From positions 744,001 through 808,000 of the forward strand of contig JASCOD010000001.1 of NCBI GenBank assembly GCA_029959615.1: a DNA stretch of 64,000 nt, read 5' to 3'. The translations under genes were made by a program, and so were the position numbers. The notes under the pieces were generated by a model that was not told the origin of the DNA, made no database searches, and saw only the letters and a list, made by a program, of their open reading frames with translations. Within the stretch, counting starts at the first letter, position 1, and the number at the start of each line of letters is the position of its first letter. Shown one piece after another: positions 38,669 to 47,400 of this stretch. The stretch comes from Flavobacteriaceae bacterium PS02338 (GTDB lineage Bacteria; Bacteroidota; Bacteroidia; Sphingobacteriales; Sphingobacteriaceae).

Positions 38669-40186
38669 ATGAAAATATTAGCCACTATGCTTACCGCTTT
38701 GATGCTGGTAGGTAATCATCCGGATGAAATAGAGAAACCTGCAAAGTCTCAATTGTATGTTTCTAACCATGAAAATATTTTAGGAACATCTTTAGAGTTT
38801 AAGGTGATCAGTGCCTCGGAAACCGAAGTTGATAAAGCAGAGCAAGCGGCTTTGAAAGAAATCAATAGGCTTTCGGTTATTTTTAGTGCCTACGATATCA
38901 ACAGTGAATTCAGCAAATGGATGAAGCAGGGGATGAATAAGCCAGTAAAGGTTTCCAGCGAGCTTTTTGAAATGCTGAGTTTGTTTGAACAATGGAAAAA
39001 AAAGACCGGCGGCGCTTTAGACGCTTCTGCTGCAGTAGCTTCTAATTTATGGAAGAACGCTGCAATTAGCCAAACTGTACCTTCGAAACCTGAAATTAAG
39101 GGAGCAATTGCGGAGATGCAAACTCAACACTATACTTTAGATGTTGAAAATTCAACAGCTACGAGATTAGACAATGTTCCGTTGGTAATGAATTCGTTTG
39201 CTAAAAGCTATATTATCAATAAAGCTTGCCAAGCAGCATTAACTGCATCTAAAGTAAGCAATATAGTCGTGAACATAGGGGGAGATTTAGTAGTTAGAGG
39301 CAGCGAACAAGATTTAATTTATGTCACTAACCCTCTCGAAAATGCTGAAAATGATGCGCCTTTGGCAAAATTGCTAGTAAGTAATAAAGCAGTGGCTACA
39401 AGTGGAAATTATAGAAGAGGGTTGCAGATTGGTAATAAATGGTATTCCCATATTTTAGATCCTAGAACTGCTATGCCTGTAGAGGAGATCATTAGTGCAA
39501 CTGTAATCGCGGAAAATGCAGTTGATGCCGGTGCTTTAGCTACTGCTTTCAACATACTTTCTTTGGAAGAAAGCAAAATATTAGCGGAGAAAGAAGGCGC
39601 CGAATATTTAATTGTAACCAAAAAAGGCAAAGTGATTAGCAGTGAAGGTTGGAGTAGATATGTAGCTTCTGAAACAGAAGTAATCACTTCATTACCCCAA
39701 ATAACACCAAATTTAGCAGCAGAGAAATTATGGGATGCTAAGTTTGAATTACTGATCAGCTTTCAGTTTAATGCGATTGAAGGAAATACTCACAGGCCTT
39801 TCGCGGCCATTTGGATAGAAAATGAAAAGCGTGAATCGGTAAGAAACTTGGCATTGTGGTACAATAAACCAAAATGGATACCCGATTTGAGAAATTGGTA
39901 TCGTATCAACGGAGAGCGGTTCAAAGCAGATAAAGAGAATTATGCATCGGTAACTGGTGCCACTAGAAATCCTGGTAAATATATTGTAAAGTGGGATGGA
40001 AAAGATGACAATGGGAAATATGTACCACAAGGTAAATACACTGTGATTATCGAAACTTCGAAAGAACACGGTACTGATGAAATTTTACGTCAACCGTTAG
40101 AATTGTTTAAAGCCCCAGTGAAAGTAACAAACAACGGAAATGTAGAGATTTCTAGTGTGAGTTTTGAGTTTGGAAAGAAGAAATAG
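38669..40186 (+). CDS. FAD:protein FMN transferase (ApbE) fused to DUF2271
   Basis: The 505-residue protein has two parts. Residues about 25-335 are ApbE-like: VVNIGGDLVVRG, YSHILDPRTAMPVEEI and AENAVDAGALATAFNIL are the FAD/metal-binding blocks. Residues about 350-505 are DUF2271 (LLISFQFNAIEGNTHRPFAA, WDGKDDNGKYVPQGKY). A weak signal peptide is present at the start. ApbE attaches FMN to Thr/Ser of exported proteins. The fusion with DUF2271, and the PepSY membrane protein 11 bases downstream, match the known extracytoplasmic flavinylation and electron-transfer gene sets. The flavinylated target is not evident; no FMN-bind domain was seen in the two proteins. Confidence 0.85.
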   Translation: MKILATMLTALMLVGNHPDEIEKPAKSQLYVSNHENILGTSLEFKVISASETEVDKAEQAALKEINRLSVIFSAYDINSEFSKWMKQGMNKPVKVSSELFEMLSLFEQWKKKTGGALDASAAVASNLWKNAAISQTVPSKPEIKGAIAEMQTQHYTLDVENSTATRLDNVPLVMNSFAKSYIINKACQAALTASKVSNIVVNIGGDLVVRGSEQDLIYVTNPLENAENDAPLAKLLVSNKAVATSGNYRRGLQIGNKWYSHILDPRTAMPVEEIISATVIAENAVDAGALATAFNILSLEESKILAEKEGAEYLIVTKKGKVISSEGWSRYVASETEVITSLPQITPNLAAEKLWDAKFELLISFQFNAIEGNTHRPFAAIWIENEKRESVRNLALWYNKPKWIPDLRNWYRINGERFKADKENYASVTGATRNPGKYIVKWDGKDDNGKYVPQGKYTVIIETSKEHGTDEILRQPLELFKAPVKVTNNGNVEISSVSFEFGKKK

Positions 40187-40197
40187 AGATAATATTG

Positions 40198-40815
40198 GTG
40201 ACGAAAAGTAAAAAATCTGGTAGTGCAAAAAAGGAGGTGGCAAAGCTATCTAGATGGTTGCATATTTACCTCTCGATGGTAAGCTTTGCTATCGTGTTGT
40301 TTTTTTCCTTTACCGGTTTGACTTTGAACCATCCAAATTGGTTGGGAGGCGATAAACAAATAGAGGAAAAGCATAAAGGAAAATTGGATTTAAAATGGGT
40401 AAATCAATCAGATACCAACAAAATTGCCAAACTAGAAATCGTAGAATTTCTCCGAGAAAAATATAAATTAAAGGGTGCTGTTAGCGAATTTAGGATTGAA
40501 GACTATGAACTTAGCATAGCCTTTAAAGGTCCGGCTTATTCTTGCGACGCTTTTATAGATCGAGAAAGTGGAGCATATGAGATCACTGAAATAAAAATGG
40601 GTGTCGTTGCCCTTTGGAACGATTTACATAAAGGTAGAGATTCTGGAAGAGGTTGGAGCTGGGTAATAGATGTTTCTGCGGTATTTCTAATTGTGGTTTC
40701 TCTAACAGGATTGATCTTGTTGCTTTTTATTAAAAAGAAACGAATAGCTGGAATAGTTACCGTCATACTTGGCTTAATCATCAGTTACCTGATTTATTTG
40801 ATTTTTGTGCCTTAA
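40198..40815 (+). CDS. PepSY-associated membrane protein
   Basis: About 205 residues. No ATG fits before the first helix, so translation must begin at GTG (40198, chosen) or TTG (40195), 8-11 bases after the ApbE stop. A basic N-terminus (TKSKKSGSAKKEV) precedes the PepSY_TM helix with WLHIYLSMVSFAIVLFFSFTG and LNHPNW. A periplasmic PepSY-like domain spans about 60-150 (NDLHKGRDSGRGWSWVID), and two more helices follow at the end. Such proteins move electrons across the membrane or hold a periplasmic flavoprotein. Co-transcription with the ApbE-DUF2271 gene is likely. Confidence 0.8.
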   Translation: MTKSKKSGSAKKEVAKLSRWLHIYLSMVSFAIVLFFSFTGLTLNHPNWLGGDKQIEEKHKGKLDLKWVNQSDTNKIAKLEIVEFLREKYKLKGAVSEFRIEDYELSIAFKGPAYSCDAFIDRESGAYEITEIKMGVVALWNDLHKGRDSGRGWSWVIDVSAVFLIVVSLTGLILLLFIKKKRIAGIVTVILGLIISYLIYLIFVP

Positions 40816-40824
40816 CATAAAGTT

Positions 40825-40894
40825 TTATCATTCCGAGGGCTGAGGAATTTACTAGGGTATTGCTACAGATTCTTCGTTGAGCTCAGAATGATAA
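40825..40894. repeat. Dispersed inverted-repeat element, family E, second copy
   Basis: TTATCATTC (40825-40833) and GAATGATAA (40886-40894) are perfect 9-bp inverted ends. The inside carries GAGGAATTTACTAG and AGATTCTTCGTTGAGCTCA, related to the copy at 29152. It lies just after the PepSY gene and may end its transcript. Confidence 0.7.
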
Positions 40895-40902
40895 GATGGA
40901 TA

Positions 40903-41103
40903 TTACAAATTAAGTTCTTTTGCCTTTTTCATCACGTTATCGGTCAGTACAATTAAGTGGGCATCAAAACCAGATAGATTACTTCGTGAGTTTAAAAGAA
41001 TGGCTGTACTGTATTCCGATCCATAAATCCATAATTTAGCTGTTCCTGTTAAGTTTCCACCATGATAAAAGCCTTCAAAAAAGCGAATGCCCCATGCGCC
41101 AGC
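40903..41103 (-). pseudogene. C-terminal remnant of a serine hydrolase (beta-lactamase family)
   Basis: The minus strand is open for 66 codons between a TAG (41104-41106) and a TAA (40903-40905) with no usable start. It reads AGAWGIRFFEGFYHGGNLTG, then LWIYGSEYSTAILLNSRS and ends KKAKELNL. The W-G-x-F...YHGGN-x-x-G...ILLNS pattern is the C-terminal part of exported serine hydrolases, where HGG stands for the KTG box. The SxxK half is gone. The gap to ybeY holds no further homologous sequence that I can see, so most of the gene was deleted. Confidence 0.7.
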
Positions 41104-41161
41104 CTAATGCGTAATTTGCGATGGCAGACCGCAATCTCTATTTTAAAACAGACAAGGTGAA

Positions 41162-41584
41162 TTAACTTCTTAATGCTAGATAGAAATCTTCCTTGGCAGT
41201 CATTTCTGTTTTAGCTTTTTTGGTTTTGTCTTTATATCCTAAAAGGTGCAGTGTTCCATGAATCAGTATACGGCATAATTCATCATGTGTAGTAGCGTTA
41301 TTTTGTTTTGCGTTATCCTTAACTCTATCAATGCTGATAAATATATCCCCTAAAATCGTTTTAAGCTCTTCTGAGTTGTCAAAAGTGATTACATCGGTAT
41401 AATAATCATGTTGAAGGAAATCTTGGTTTACACGCAATAAATATTCGTCAGAGCAAAAAATGAAATTCAACTCTGCTAGTTTATACCCTTCAGTGGCTAT
41501 CGTTTCTTGCAGCCATTTTTTTAAGGCCGTTTTGCCTTTTAAGGTATAGCTGACGTCTTCGGTAAAGAAATTGATTTTTGGCAT
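41162..41584 (-). CDS. ybeY: Endoribonuclease YbeY (rRNA maturation factor)
   Basis: The 140-residue product has the UPF0054 motif RILIHGTLHLLGYKDKT. His109 and His113 are zinc ligands, and the third position, His in E. coli, is Asp119 here. This variant looks usual for Bacteroidota. FIFCSDEYLLRVNQDFLQHDYYTDVITF (residues 41-68) is the conserved N-terminal block. YbeY helps 16S rRNA 3'-end processing and ribosome quality control. The gene follows DUF4175 on the same strand with a repeat between them. Confidence 0.93.
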   Translation of the reverse strand: MPKINFFTEDVSYTLKGKTALKKWLQETIATEGYKLAELNFIFCSDEYLLRVNQDFLQHDYYTDVITFDNSEELKTILGDIFISIDRVKDNAKQNNATTHDELCRILIHGTLHLLGYKDKTKKAKTEMTAKEDFYLALRS

Positions 41585-41617
41585 GGGGATAATTGAAAAT
41601 GCAAAGTTAAAAAAGAA

Positions 41618-41752
41618 TTAACCACGAAGGCACAAAGATTACGGAGACTTTTTTGGCGAAAGAAATGCTATTTTGAATTATTTAGCCATAGAAGGCAAAA
41701 TTCCAAAAGTATAAATCTTTAATCTTGTCTTCCTTAGTTTCTTGGTGGTTAA
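41618..41752. repeat. Inverted-repeat element between ybeY and DUF4175 genes
   Basis: TTAACCACGAAG (41618-41629) and CTTGGTGGTTAA (41741-41752) are inverted with one mismatch. The inner sequence AAGGCACAAAGATT resembles the far side AATCTTGTCTTCCTT. It is probably a small dispersed element of the genome. Confidence 0.5.
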
Positions 41753-41768
41753 TTTCTAAAATGATAGT

Positions 41769-44700
41769 TTACTTTTTAGTAGAGTTTAACAGTCTAAAAT
41801 ATTCCGCTACTTTGTTTTTGTAGTAGTAATTCAAATTAGGGGGTAGTTTTTGGATCAATTCACTTTCATTTTGCATGCTTTTATTGAACTTCTCCAACAT
41901 TTGTTGATAAGAAGGCGGGAACTGTTTAGCTGAGTTACTTTCGCGTTTCTCGTCTTGATCTTGCTCTCGCTGTGCTTTTTCCGCATCCAATAACTTTACC
42001 ATTAAATTTTTCTGGCGATTAATGGTTTCCTGGTTAATGCGCTTGTTCACCAAATCCAATTCAGATTGTTTCATTTCCTGCACAGTTTGGTTTAGATTGC
42101 CCAATGGACCTTTGCCGTCTTTATTGTCTTCCTTATTAATTTTCTCCAAGGCCTCTCTGATCATTTGCTGCTGCTGAGCCATCTTAGCAAACTCTTGGCT
42201 CATTTGACCTTTCGGTACAGTTCCCATGTTTCCTTCACGCTCCATTTTGTCTTTGGCCTGCTGCATATTCTTGTTCAGTTGTTCTTGCATTTGCTTCAAT
42301 TGCTGCATACCCTGTTTTTTCTTTCCACTACCACCACTGCTTTCTTTCGAATTTTTCATGGCATTTTGTAGCTGTTCTAAGGATTCGTTTAGCATCAAAG
42401 CCAAATTATTTAGAGAAGTCATAGCAAATTGTTGCGAACGGTTAGCTTCCCCTGTTCTTCTGTCGCCTAAAAAATCTATCGCTTTACCAATATTGAAGTT
42501 GATTTTCTCTAGTTCGGTATTAACACTACTTTCTATCTCTGGAACACGTTTACTTAACGAGTACAAGCTGTCTGCAATGGTTTTCATGTTATCGCGAATC
42601 ATGTTTTGTTTTTGTGCCTGCAAAACATAAGACGGATCTGAGGTTCCCATCTTCCGAAGTGCCACCATTACTTTCTCTTGCTCAAAAGAAGTACTCAACA
42701 AGTTTTCAAGCAACTTGCGCAGTTCCTGTGCGTTTACTTTGTCTTCTTCTTCCGCTCCAGCTTGTTGCTGTTCTTTCATTTGCTGAGCCAACTGCTGCAT
42801 TTGCTCACTCGCTTGTTGTTGTTTTTCAGCGGCTTTCTGCTTGTTGTTTTGGTTAAGCTGCTCTTTACTATCTTGTTGGTTTTTCTCTATCTGATTAGTT
42901 TCTTTTTCAGGATTTTTAAATTGATTAGGTTTTTCAAGGGCTTGATTTTTCTTATCCAGATCCTGCAATTCCTTTTTTAAATCCTTGAAATCTTTATTGA
43001 GCTGCTCTTGCTTTTCTTTTAAATCTTGAGGAGACGAATTTTTATTTTTGCTTTGCACTGCCAAATCTTTTTGCTCTTTGGCCATCTCATTCAAACGATC
43101 AATTTTGTTTTGCAAATTTTGTTCAAATTCCAGCTGTTTGTAAAGCTCTAAAATACGGTCTAGCTCATTCTTTACAGATTTATTGTCCATCTGCATTTTA
43201 GAAAGTTCTTCCCTGGTTTGATCTTTCCTGTTTTGGTCCATCAACTGTTGCAGTTTTTGTAAAAGCTCCTTGGTTTTTTCGTCCAAAACATTGTTGAAAA
43301 GCTCGTCAATTTTCTTTTGCTTTTCTTTCAACTCTTCATTCAGCTGACCGTTTTCCTGTTTATCAAAATTATTTTTCTCGTTCAGTTCTTTGATATCCTT
43401 AACGGCCTGATCCAATTGCTTTTGCTTATCTAGCAATTGCTCAATCTGTTTTTTATCCTCAAAGTTGAGCTGTTTTTTATCCAGTAAATTTTCACTTAAT
43501 TTTTTGCTATCCTTTTCAATGCTGTTGGCCAGTTTAATGGTCTGCTCCATTTTTTGCTTCAAAGATTGGCTGCCCTCGGCCAGTTTTTCTGCAATTTGCT
43601 GTTGCGTAGGAGCTTGATAGGTTTTGATTTCCGATCGGGTAATTTTTGCTCCGTTCACCCCATCATTGTCTGCCACCTCAAAAAAGTAATCGATGGTTTG
43701 TCCAGATTTAACGGCAATCTCATTTAAATTCCAAAGGTGGAAAAAGTTGTTTTCTGTTTGCTGATTCTTAATAGAAATGGTTTTAGTTCCTTGCCCAACA
43801 ACTTTGTTTTTATCTTTAATTTGATACCTGAATTTGAGGGACGAAAATCCGTAATCATCATTAATTACTCCTGTAAAATAAAGTGCTTTACTGCTTAAGC
43901 TGTCCGGAGTTTCTGTGATAGAAATGGTAGGAAATTGATCGGTAATTACAGTTAGCTGATGGCTTAACGAGTCTTGCAAACTTACAAACTGATTTTTTGG
44001 TACGATTTGGTAGTTGCCATTTTGCTTAATTGTTGCACTAAAATTGGCGTTATTTTCAACCACTGTAAGTTGGTGAGTCTTTTTTTGTAAAATGAAACTG
44101 ATTTGGTTGCTATTTTCGGTCTTTAATTTCCAGTTTATTTTTGTGCCCTCTGGAATAAGTAAATCACCTACGTTCGGCACTGCTTCGGTTTTTCTATTTA
44201 GGTAAGCAGGATAAACCAAAGTTGCACTTAAGCTCAATAAGGATGGACGGGGTTTTACACTGATGGTATGGCTTACAGAATTAAAGCCTCCGCCATTAAA
44301 ACGGATGGACTTGTCCTTTTGTATGTTCTTGAAGGTGTAGGTAAAATGGCTGATATCCTGTTTCTCTAACTTATAGCTATTTACACCATCTTCTAAATAA
44401 ACATCCTGCGGAAATTCATCACCGGTAAGTCTTACCTTGATCGTCAAATCATCGCCCTGTGTAATATTTAAGGTTTTATTTTCTACTACAAAATTAAAAG
44501 GAGCTTTAGGCAAAACTTCCTCGTTGTAACGAATGAAACTGCTCGTGCCTTCCCTTAAAATTGCGGGGGCAATAATGCCAATTAGTAAAATAATGAAAAG
44601 AGGCAGCGCAATGTATTTGATGTACTTTTTATTGTCGCCCAAATTTACTGCGGTAGAAAATGGGATAGGTTTCAGTTCATTGATCTTCTGATCTATTCCT

Positions 44701-45092
44701 GCCAAAATGAGCGCATTATTTTGAGGTGAGCGATCTGCCAATTCTTTTAGCTGTAAAGTATTCAGTAACCTGTCCTTAACATTAAAGAAATGATTACCAA
44801 TTAAGTTTGCAGCCTCTTCTATGCTCAAGGTTTTACGTAGTTGTAAATAAGAAAGTGCAGGTTTGATAATCCAAAATACAATGGCAATCAATGAAACCGC
44901 CATAAAAGAATAGAAGAGCAGCGTTTTGGTAGAAATGCTTGGGTAACTATAAAAAATCCAAACGAAAAGAAATAGATACAAACTTAAAATTAGGGCAGCT
45001 GCATAAATACTACCTCGTAAAAGCTTATTAAGATAAAACTTTCGGGTAAACTCATTTATTTTTAATAGCAGTAAGTTATAGTTATTGCCCAT
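41769..45092 (-). CDS. DUF4175 family membrane protein with long coiled coil
   Basis: The 1107-residue protein has three N-terminal membrane helices (about 25-50, 55-80 and 155-178), then beta-rich domains (about 190-510). A very long Lys/Glu/Gln/Asn-rich coiled coil fills about 515-1090. The hydrophobic PxxYQQMLEKFNKSM segment near the end is typical of Bacteroidota DUF4175 members. The protein probably spans the periplasm or cell envelope as a filament. Its function is unknown. Biased composition makes the coiled-coil part hard to compare. Confidence 0.88.
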   Translation of the reverse strand: MGNNYNLLLLKINEFTRKFYLNKLLRGSIYAAALILSLYLFLFVWIFYSYPSISTKTLLFYSFMAVSLIAIVFWIIKPALSYLQLRKTLSIEEAANLIGNHFFNVKDRLLNTLQLKELADRSPQNNALILAGIDQKINELKPIPFSTAVNLGDNKKYIKYIALPLFIILLIGIIAPAILREGTSSFIRYNEEVLPKAPFNFVVENKTLNITQGDDLTIKVRLTGDEFPQDVYLEDGVNSYKLEKQDISHFTYTFKNIQKDKSIRFNGGGFNSVSHTISVKPRPSLLSLSATLVYPAYLNRKTEAVPNVGDLLIPEGTKINWKLKTENSNQISFILQKKTHQLTVVENNANFSATIKQNGNYQIVPKNQFVSLQDSLSHQLTVITDQFPTISITETPDSLSSKALYFTGVINDDYGFSSLKFRYQIKDKNKVVGQGTKTISIKNQQTENNFFHLWNLNEIAVKSGQTIDYFFEVADNDGVNGAKITRSEIKTYQAPTQQQIAEKLAEGSQSLKQKMEQTIKLANSIEKDSKKLSENLLDKKQLNFEDKKQIEQLLDKQKQLDQAVKDIKELNEKNNFDKQENGQLNEELKEKQKKIDELFNNVLDEKTKELLQKLQQLMDQNRKDQTREELSKMQMDNKSVKNELDRILELYKQLEFEQNLQNKIDRLNEMAKEQKDLAVQSKNKNSSPQDLKEKQEQLNKDFKDLKKELQDLDKKNQALEKPNQFKNPEKETNQIEKNQQDSKEQLNQNNKQKAAEKQQQASEQMQQLAQQMKEQQQAGAEEEDKVNAQELRKLLENLLSTSFEQEKVMVALRKMGTSDPSYVLQAQKQNMIRDNMKTIADSLYSLSKRVPEIESSVNTELEKINFNIGKAIDFLGDRRTGEANRSQQFAMTSLNNLALMLNESLEQLQNAMKNSKESSGGSGKKKQGMQQLKQMQEQLNKNMQQAKDKMEREGNMGTVPKGQMSQEFAKMAQQQQMIREALEKINKEDNKDGKGPLGNLNQTVQEMKQSELDLVNKRINQETINRQKNLMVKLLDAEKAQREQDQDEKRESNSAKQFPPSYQQMLEKFNKSMQNESELIQKLPPNLNYYYKNKVAEYFRLLNSTKK

Positions 45093-45291
45093 AGTTCTTA
45101 AACGACAATAAAGGTAAAAAATGTGCGTCTAAAATGAAAGGTGATTTATTCTTGCTAAATGCTTTCGAATTCTTTTTAAATAATTGAAATAAATCGTAAA
45201 TTGGAAATAAAATAAAATAAATTAAAACAAATAATAACTAATTCGCTGCTTATTGTAGCAGTTTAATTCTAATAACTAAAAAGAACACCTG

Positions 45292-46077
45292 ATGAACAAA
45301 AGATTTTTTGTAGCTATTTTAGCTATAATGATTACTGGAACAGCACTAGCGCAGAAACAATTTAAATCTTGGAATAAAAACTTGGTAATTGCGCACCGAG
45401 GAGCCTGGAAAACGCAAAACATACCCGAAAACTCGATCGCATCACTTCACGAAGCAATTAGGTTGGGATGTTTCGGTAGTGAGTTTGATGTCCAGTTTAC
45501 TAAAGATAGCGTTGCTGTGGTAAATCATAATGGAGATTTCTTAGGGAAGGATATTGCTACAAGTACCTATCAAGAGTTGCTAGATTATAAAAAATTGAGT
45601 AATGGCGAAAGCATTCCTACGCTAGCGGAGTATATAAAGGCTGGAATGAAGCAAAAGAAAACAAAGCTGATTTTGGAGATCAAGCCTCAAAAAACTCAAG
45701 AAAGAGAAGAAGCTTTGACAAAAGTAGTAATTGCTACCGTTAATGAGTTAAAAGCGGCACCTTGGATTGAGTACATTACATTCAGTCATTTTATTGGAAA
45801 GTATGTAATTGCTAATGTACCTGGAGCAAAAGTTTCTTATCTAAATGGAGAAATTGAACCAGCGAAATTGAAAGAGCAAGGCTTTTATGGTTTAGATTAT
45901 AATCAGAATGTCTTCAAGAAAAACCCTGATTGGATTGCGCAGGCAAAAGCTGCAGGTTTGATCATTAATGTTTGGACGGTAAATACAGATAGAGATATGG
46001 ATAGGTTATTGGGACAAAAAGTGGACTATATTACTACGAATGAACCAGAACTGCTTTTCACTAAGATTCAGAAGTAA
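45292..46077 (+). CDS. Glycerophosphodiester phosphodiesterase, exported
   Basis: The 261-residue protein has a signal peptide (ending GTALAQ). GDPD motifs are LVIAHRGAWKTQNIPENS with His35, Arg36 and Glu46, then GSEFDVQFTKD with Glu64 and Asp66, and catalytic His79 in VVNHNGDFLG. LILEIKP and LIINVWTVNTDRDMDRLL complete the TIM barrel. It hydrolyses glycerophosphodiesters to glycerol-3-phosphate and an alcohol in the periplasm. It ends at a strong bidirectional terminator shared with the cold-shock gene. Confidence 0.92.
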   Translation: MNKRFFVAILAIMITGTALAQKQFKSWNKNLVIAHRGAWKTQNIPENSIASLHEAIRLGCFGSEFDVQFTKDSVAVVNHNGDFLGKDIATSTYQELLDYKKLSNGESIPTLAEYIKAGMKQKKTKLILEIKPQKTQEREEALTKVVIATVNELKAAPWIEYITFSHFIGKYVIANVPGAKVSYLNGEIEPAKLKEQGFYGLDYNQNVFKKNPDWIAQAKAAGLIINVWTVNTDRDMDRLLGQKVDYITTNEPELLFTKIQK

Positions 46078-46095
46078 TTCAAAAAAGATGGCATA

Positions 46096-46128
46096 AAAAA
46101 AGCCCCGAAGTTAATTCGGGGCTTTTTT
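46096..46128. terminator. Strong bidirectional intrinsic terminator
   Basis: AAAAAAGCCCCGAA (46096-46109) pairs perfectly with TTCGGGGCTTTTTT (46115-46128) around a 5-base loop. It serves the convergent GDPD gene (ends 46077) and cold-shock gene (ends 46147). Confidence 0.93.
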
Positions 46129-46146
46129 GGTAAAATATGATAATAA

Positions 46147-46338
46147 TTAGATTACTTTCACATTAACGGCGTTTAAGCCTTTTCTACCGTTTTCAACGTC
46201 GTATTGAACTTTGTCGTTTTCACGAATCTCGTCGATAAGGCCTGTTGAATGTACAAAGATCTCAGCGTCACCATTTGATGGTACGATAAATCCAAAACCT
46301 TTAGTTACATTGAAAAATTTTACTGTTCCTTCTTGCAT
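46147..46338 (-). CDS. Cold-shock domain protein (CspA family)
   Basis: The frame opens at 46362, but the ATG at 46338 fits the family (MQEGTVKFFN), giving 63 residues. RNP1 is KGFGFIVP and RNP2 is EIFVHST, the RNA-binding surface of the OB fold. It binds single-stranded RNA/DNA and melts mRNA structure. The roughly 60-base leader before the gene may be longer in the transcript, as in other csp genes. It is monocistronic, with the shared terminator behind it. Confidence 0.95.
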   Translation of the reverse strand: MQEGTVKFFNVTKGFGFIVPSNGDAEIFVHSTGLIDEIRENDKVQYDVENGRKGLNAVNVKVI

Positions 46339-46426
46339 TATATTATGTATTAAAAGTTGCAAGGTACAGATTAAAATCTAATTACAAGCAAATCTCGTTC
46401 TTTTTCAAAACTTTATTTTTTATTTG

Positions 46427-47371
46427 CTACCTATTACCTATCAAACTGATGGTGATTTCACTAGAATGGGGGATGCCTAATGTGGTTCCTGGTTTAATGT
46501 GAAGCAAGTTTTTGAGGTAAACGTCTGTTATGCCTTGAATTAATTTTTTTCTGTGTGGCATGTCTTCAGCTAGTACGCCTTGAATGCGATTTACGTACAA
46601 GTTCCCTTTTATATCTACTATTACAGAAAAACGATAACGGAATTCTTTGTAAGATTTATTGATTTCTATCCTGTATTCTGGATACATATAGGCGAAAGAT
46701 TTTCGGTGCGCACCGCTATCGGCATAGCCAATCAATTTTAGGGAAATGTTTTTACTATTAGGCTTGAGGTCTACAATTTCTGTAGCCGCAAAAGCAGAAT
46801 CAGGATCAGACGGATGGCTGTAGGTTCTTGCCGATAGTTTTTTGATAAAGCTAGTATCTGCCTTGGTTGGTCTTTGTAATTCGCCAACTGTCGTTTTAAG
46901 CGTTTTTTCGATATAATCTTTAGTATAATACGTACAGTTTACATCAGAAACCTCACCTTTGGTAACCACACGGGCATCAACTTGTAAACGTTGTAAAATT
47001 AGGCTGTCTTTTGTGATTGTCTTCACCCTAAAAAATTCGCGGGCAAAATTGTAAACACGTCCATGGTCAAATTGCAAATAAAAAGCTTCCATTCCCTTTT
47101 TTTCAGGACTGTAGGCCAACATCGTGTCGGGAGATTTGTATTCAATGATCCATGTTGGGGCTAACATAAAGCCGTCTTTGTTAAAAGAAAGACCATTACT
47201 AAATCTACGCTTTACCTCATAAAAGCGGATACCATCAACATCTCTAAAAGTAAGGGTTTCTTCGCCAGAAGTATTGTTTTGTTTGGTTGATTTTTGACCT
47301 GAACCACCACTGCAAGAATAAAGAGTAACAGCAATTACCGATGATATAAAAAGAATACGTTTAAAACTCAT
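46427..47371 (-). CDS. Lipoprotein of unknown function
   Basis: The 314-residue protein has a lipobox (VTLYSCSGG, Cys20) and a Ser/Gly/Asn-rich linker. I do not recognise a domain. The body alternates beta-strand segments (GIRFYEVKRRFSNGLSFN, APTWIIEYKSPDTML) and ends with SSEITISLIGNR. It is followed downstream by the cold-shock gene. The NAGPA and retropepsin-like genes lie upstream on the same strand with gaps of 29 and 7 bases, so the three probably form an operon of exported proteins. Confidence 0.65.
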   Translation of the reverse strand: MSFKRILFISSVIAVTLYSCSGGSGQKSTKQNNTSGEETLTFRDVDGIRFYEVKRRFSNGLSFNKDGFMLAPTWIIEYKSPDTMLAYSPEKKGMEAFYLQFDHGRVYNFAREFFRVKTITKDSLILQRLQVDARVVTKGEVSDVNCTYYTKDYIEKTLKTTVGELQRPTKADTSFIKKLSARTYSHPSDPDSAFAATEIVDLKPNSKNISLKLIGYADSGAHRKSFAYMYPEYRIEINKSYKEFRYRFSVIVDIKGNLYVNRIQGVLAEDMPHRKKLIQGITDVYLKNLLHIKPGTTLGIPHSSEITISLIGNR

Positions 47372-47400
47372 TTGTAAGAATCTGACAATAAAAGCGCAAT

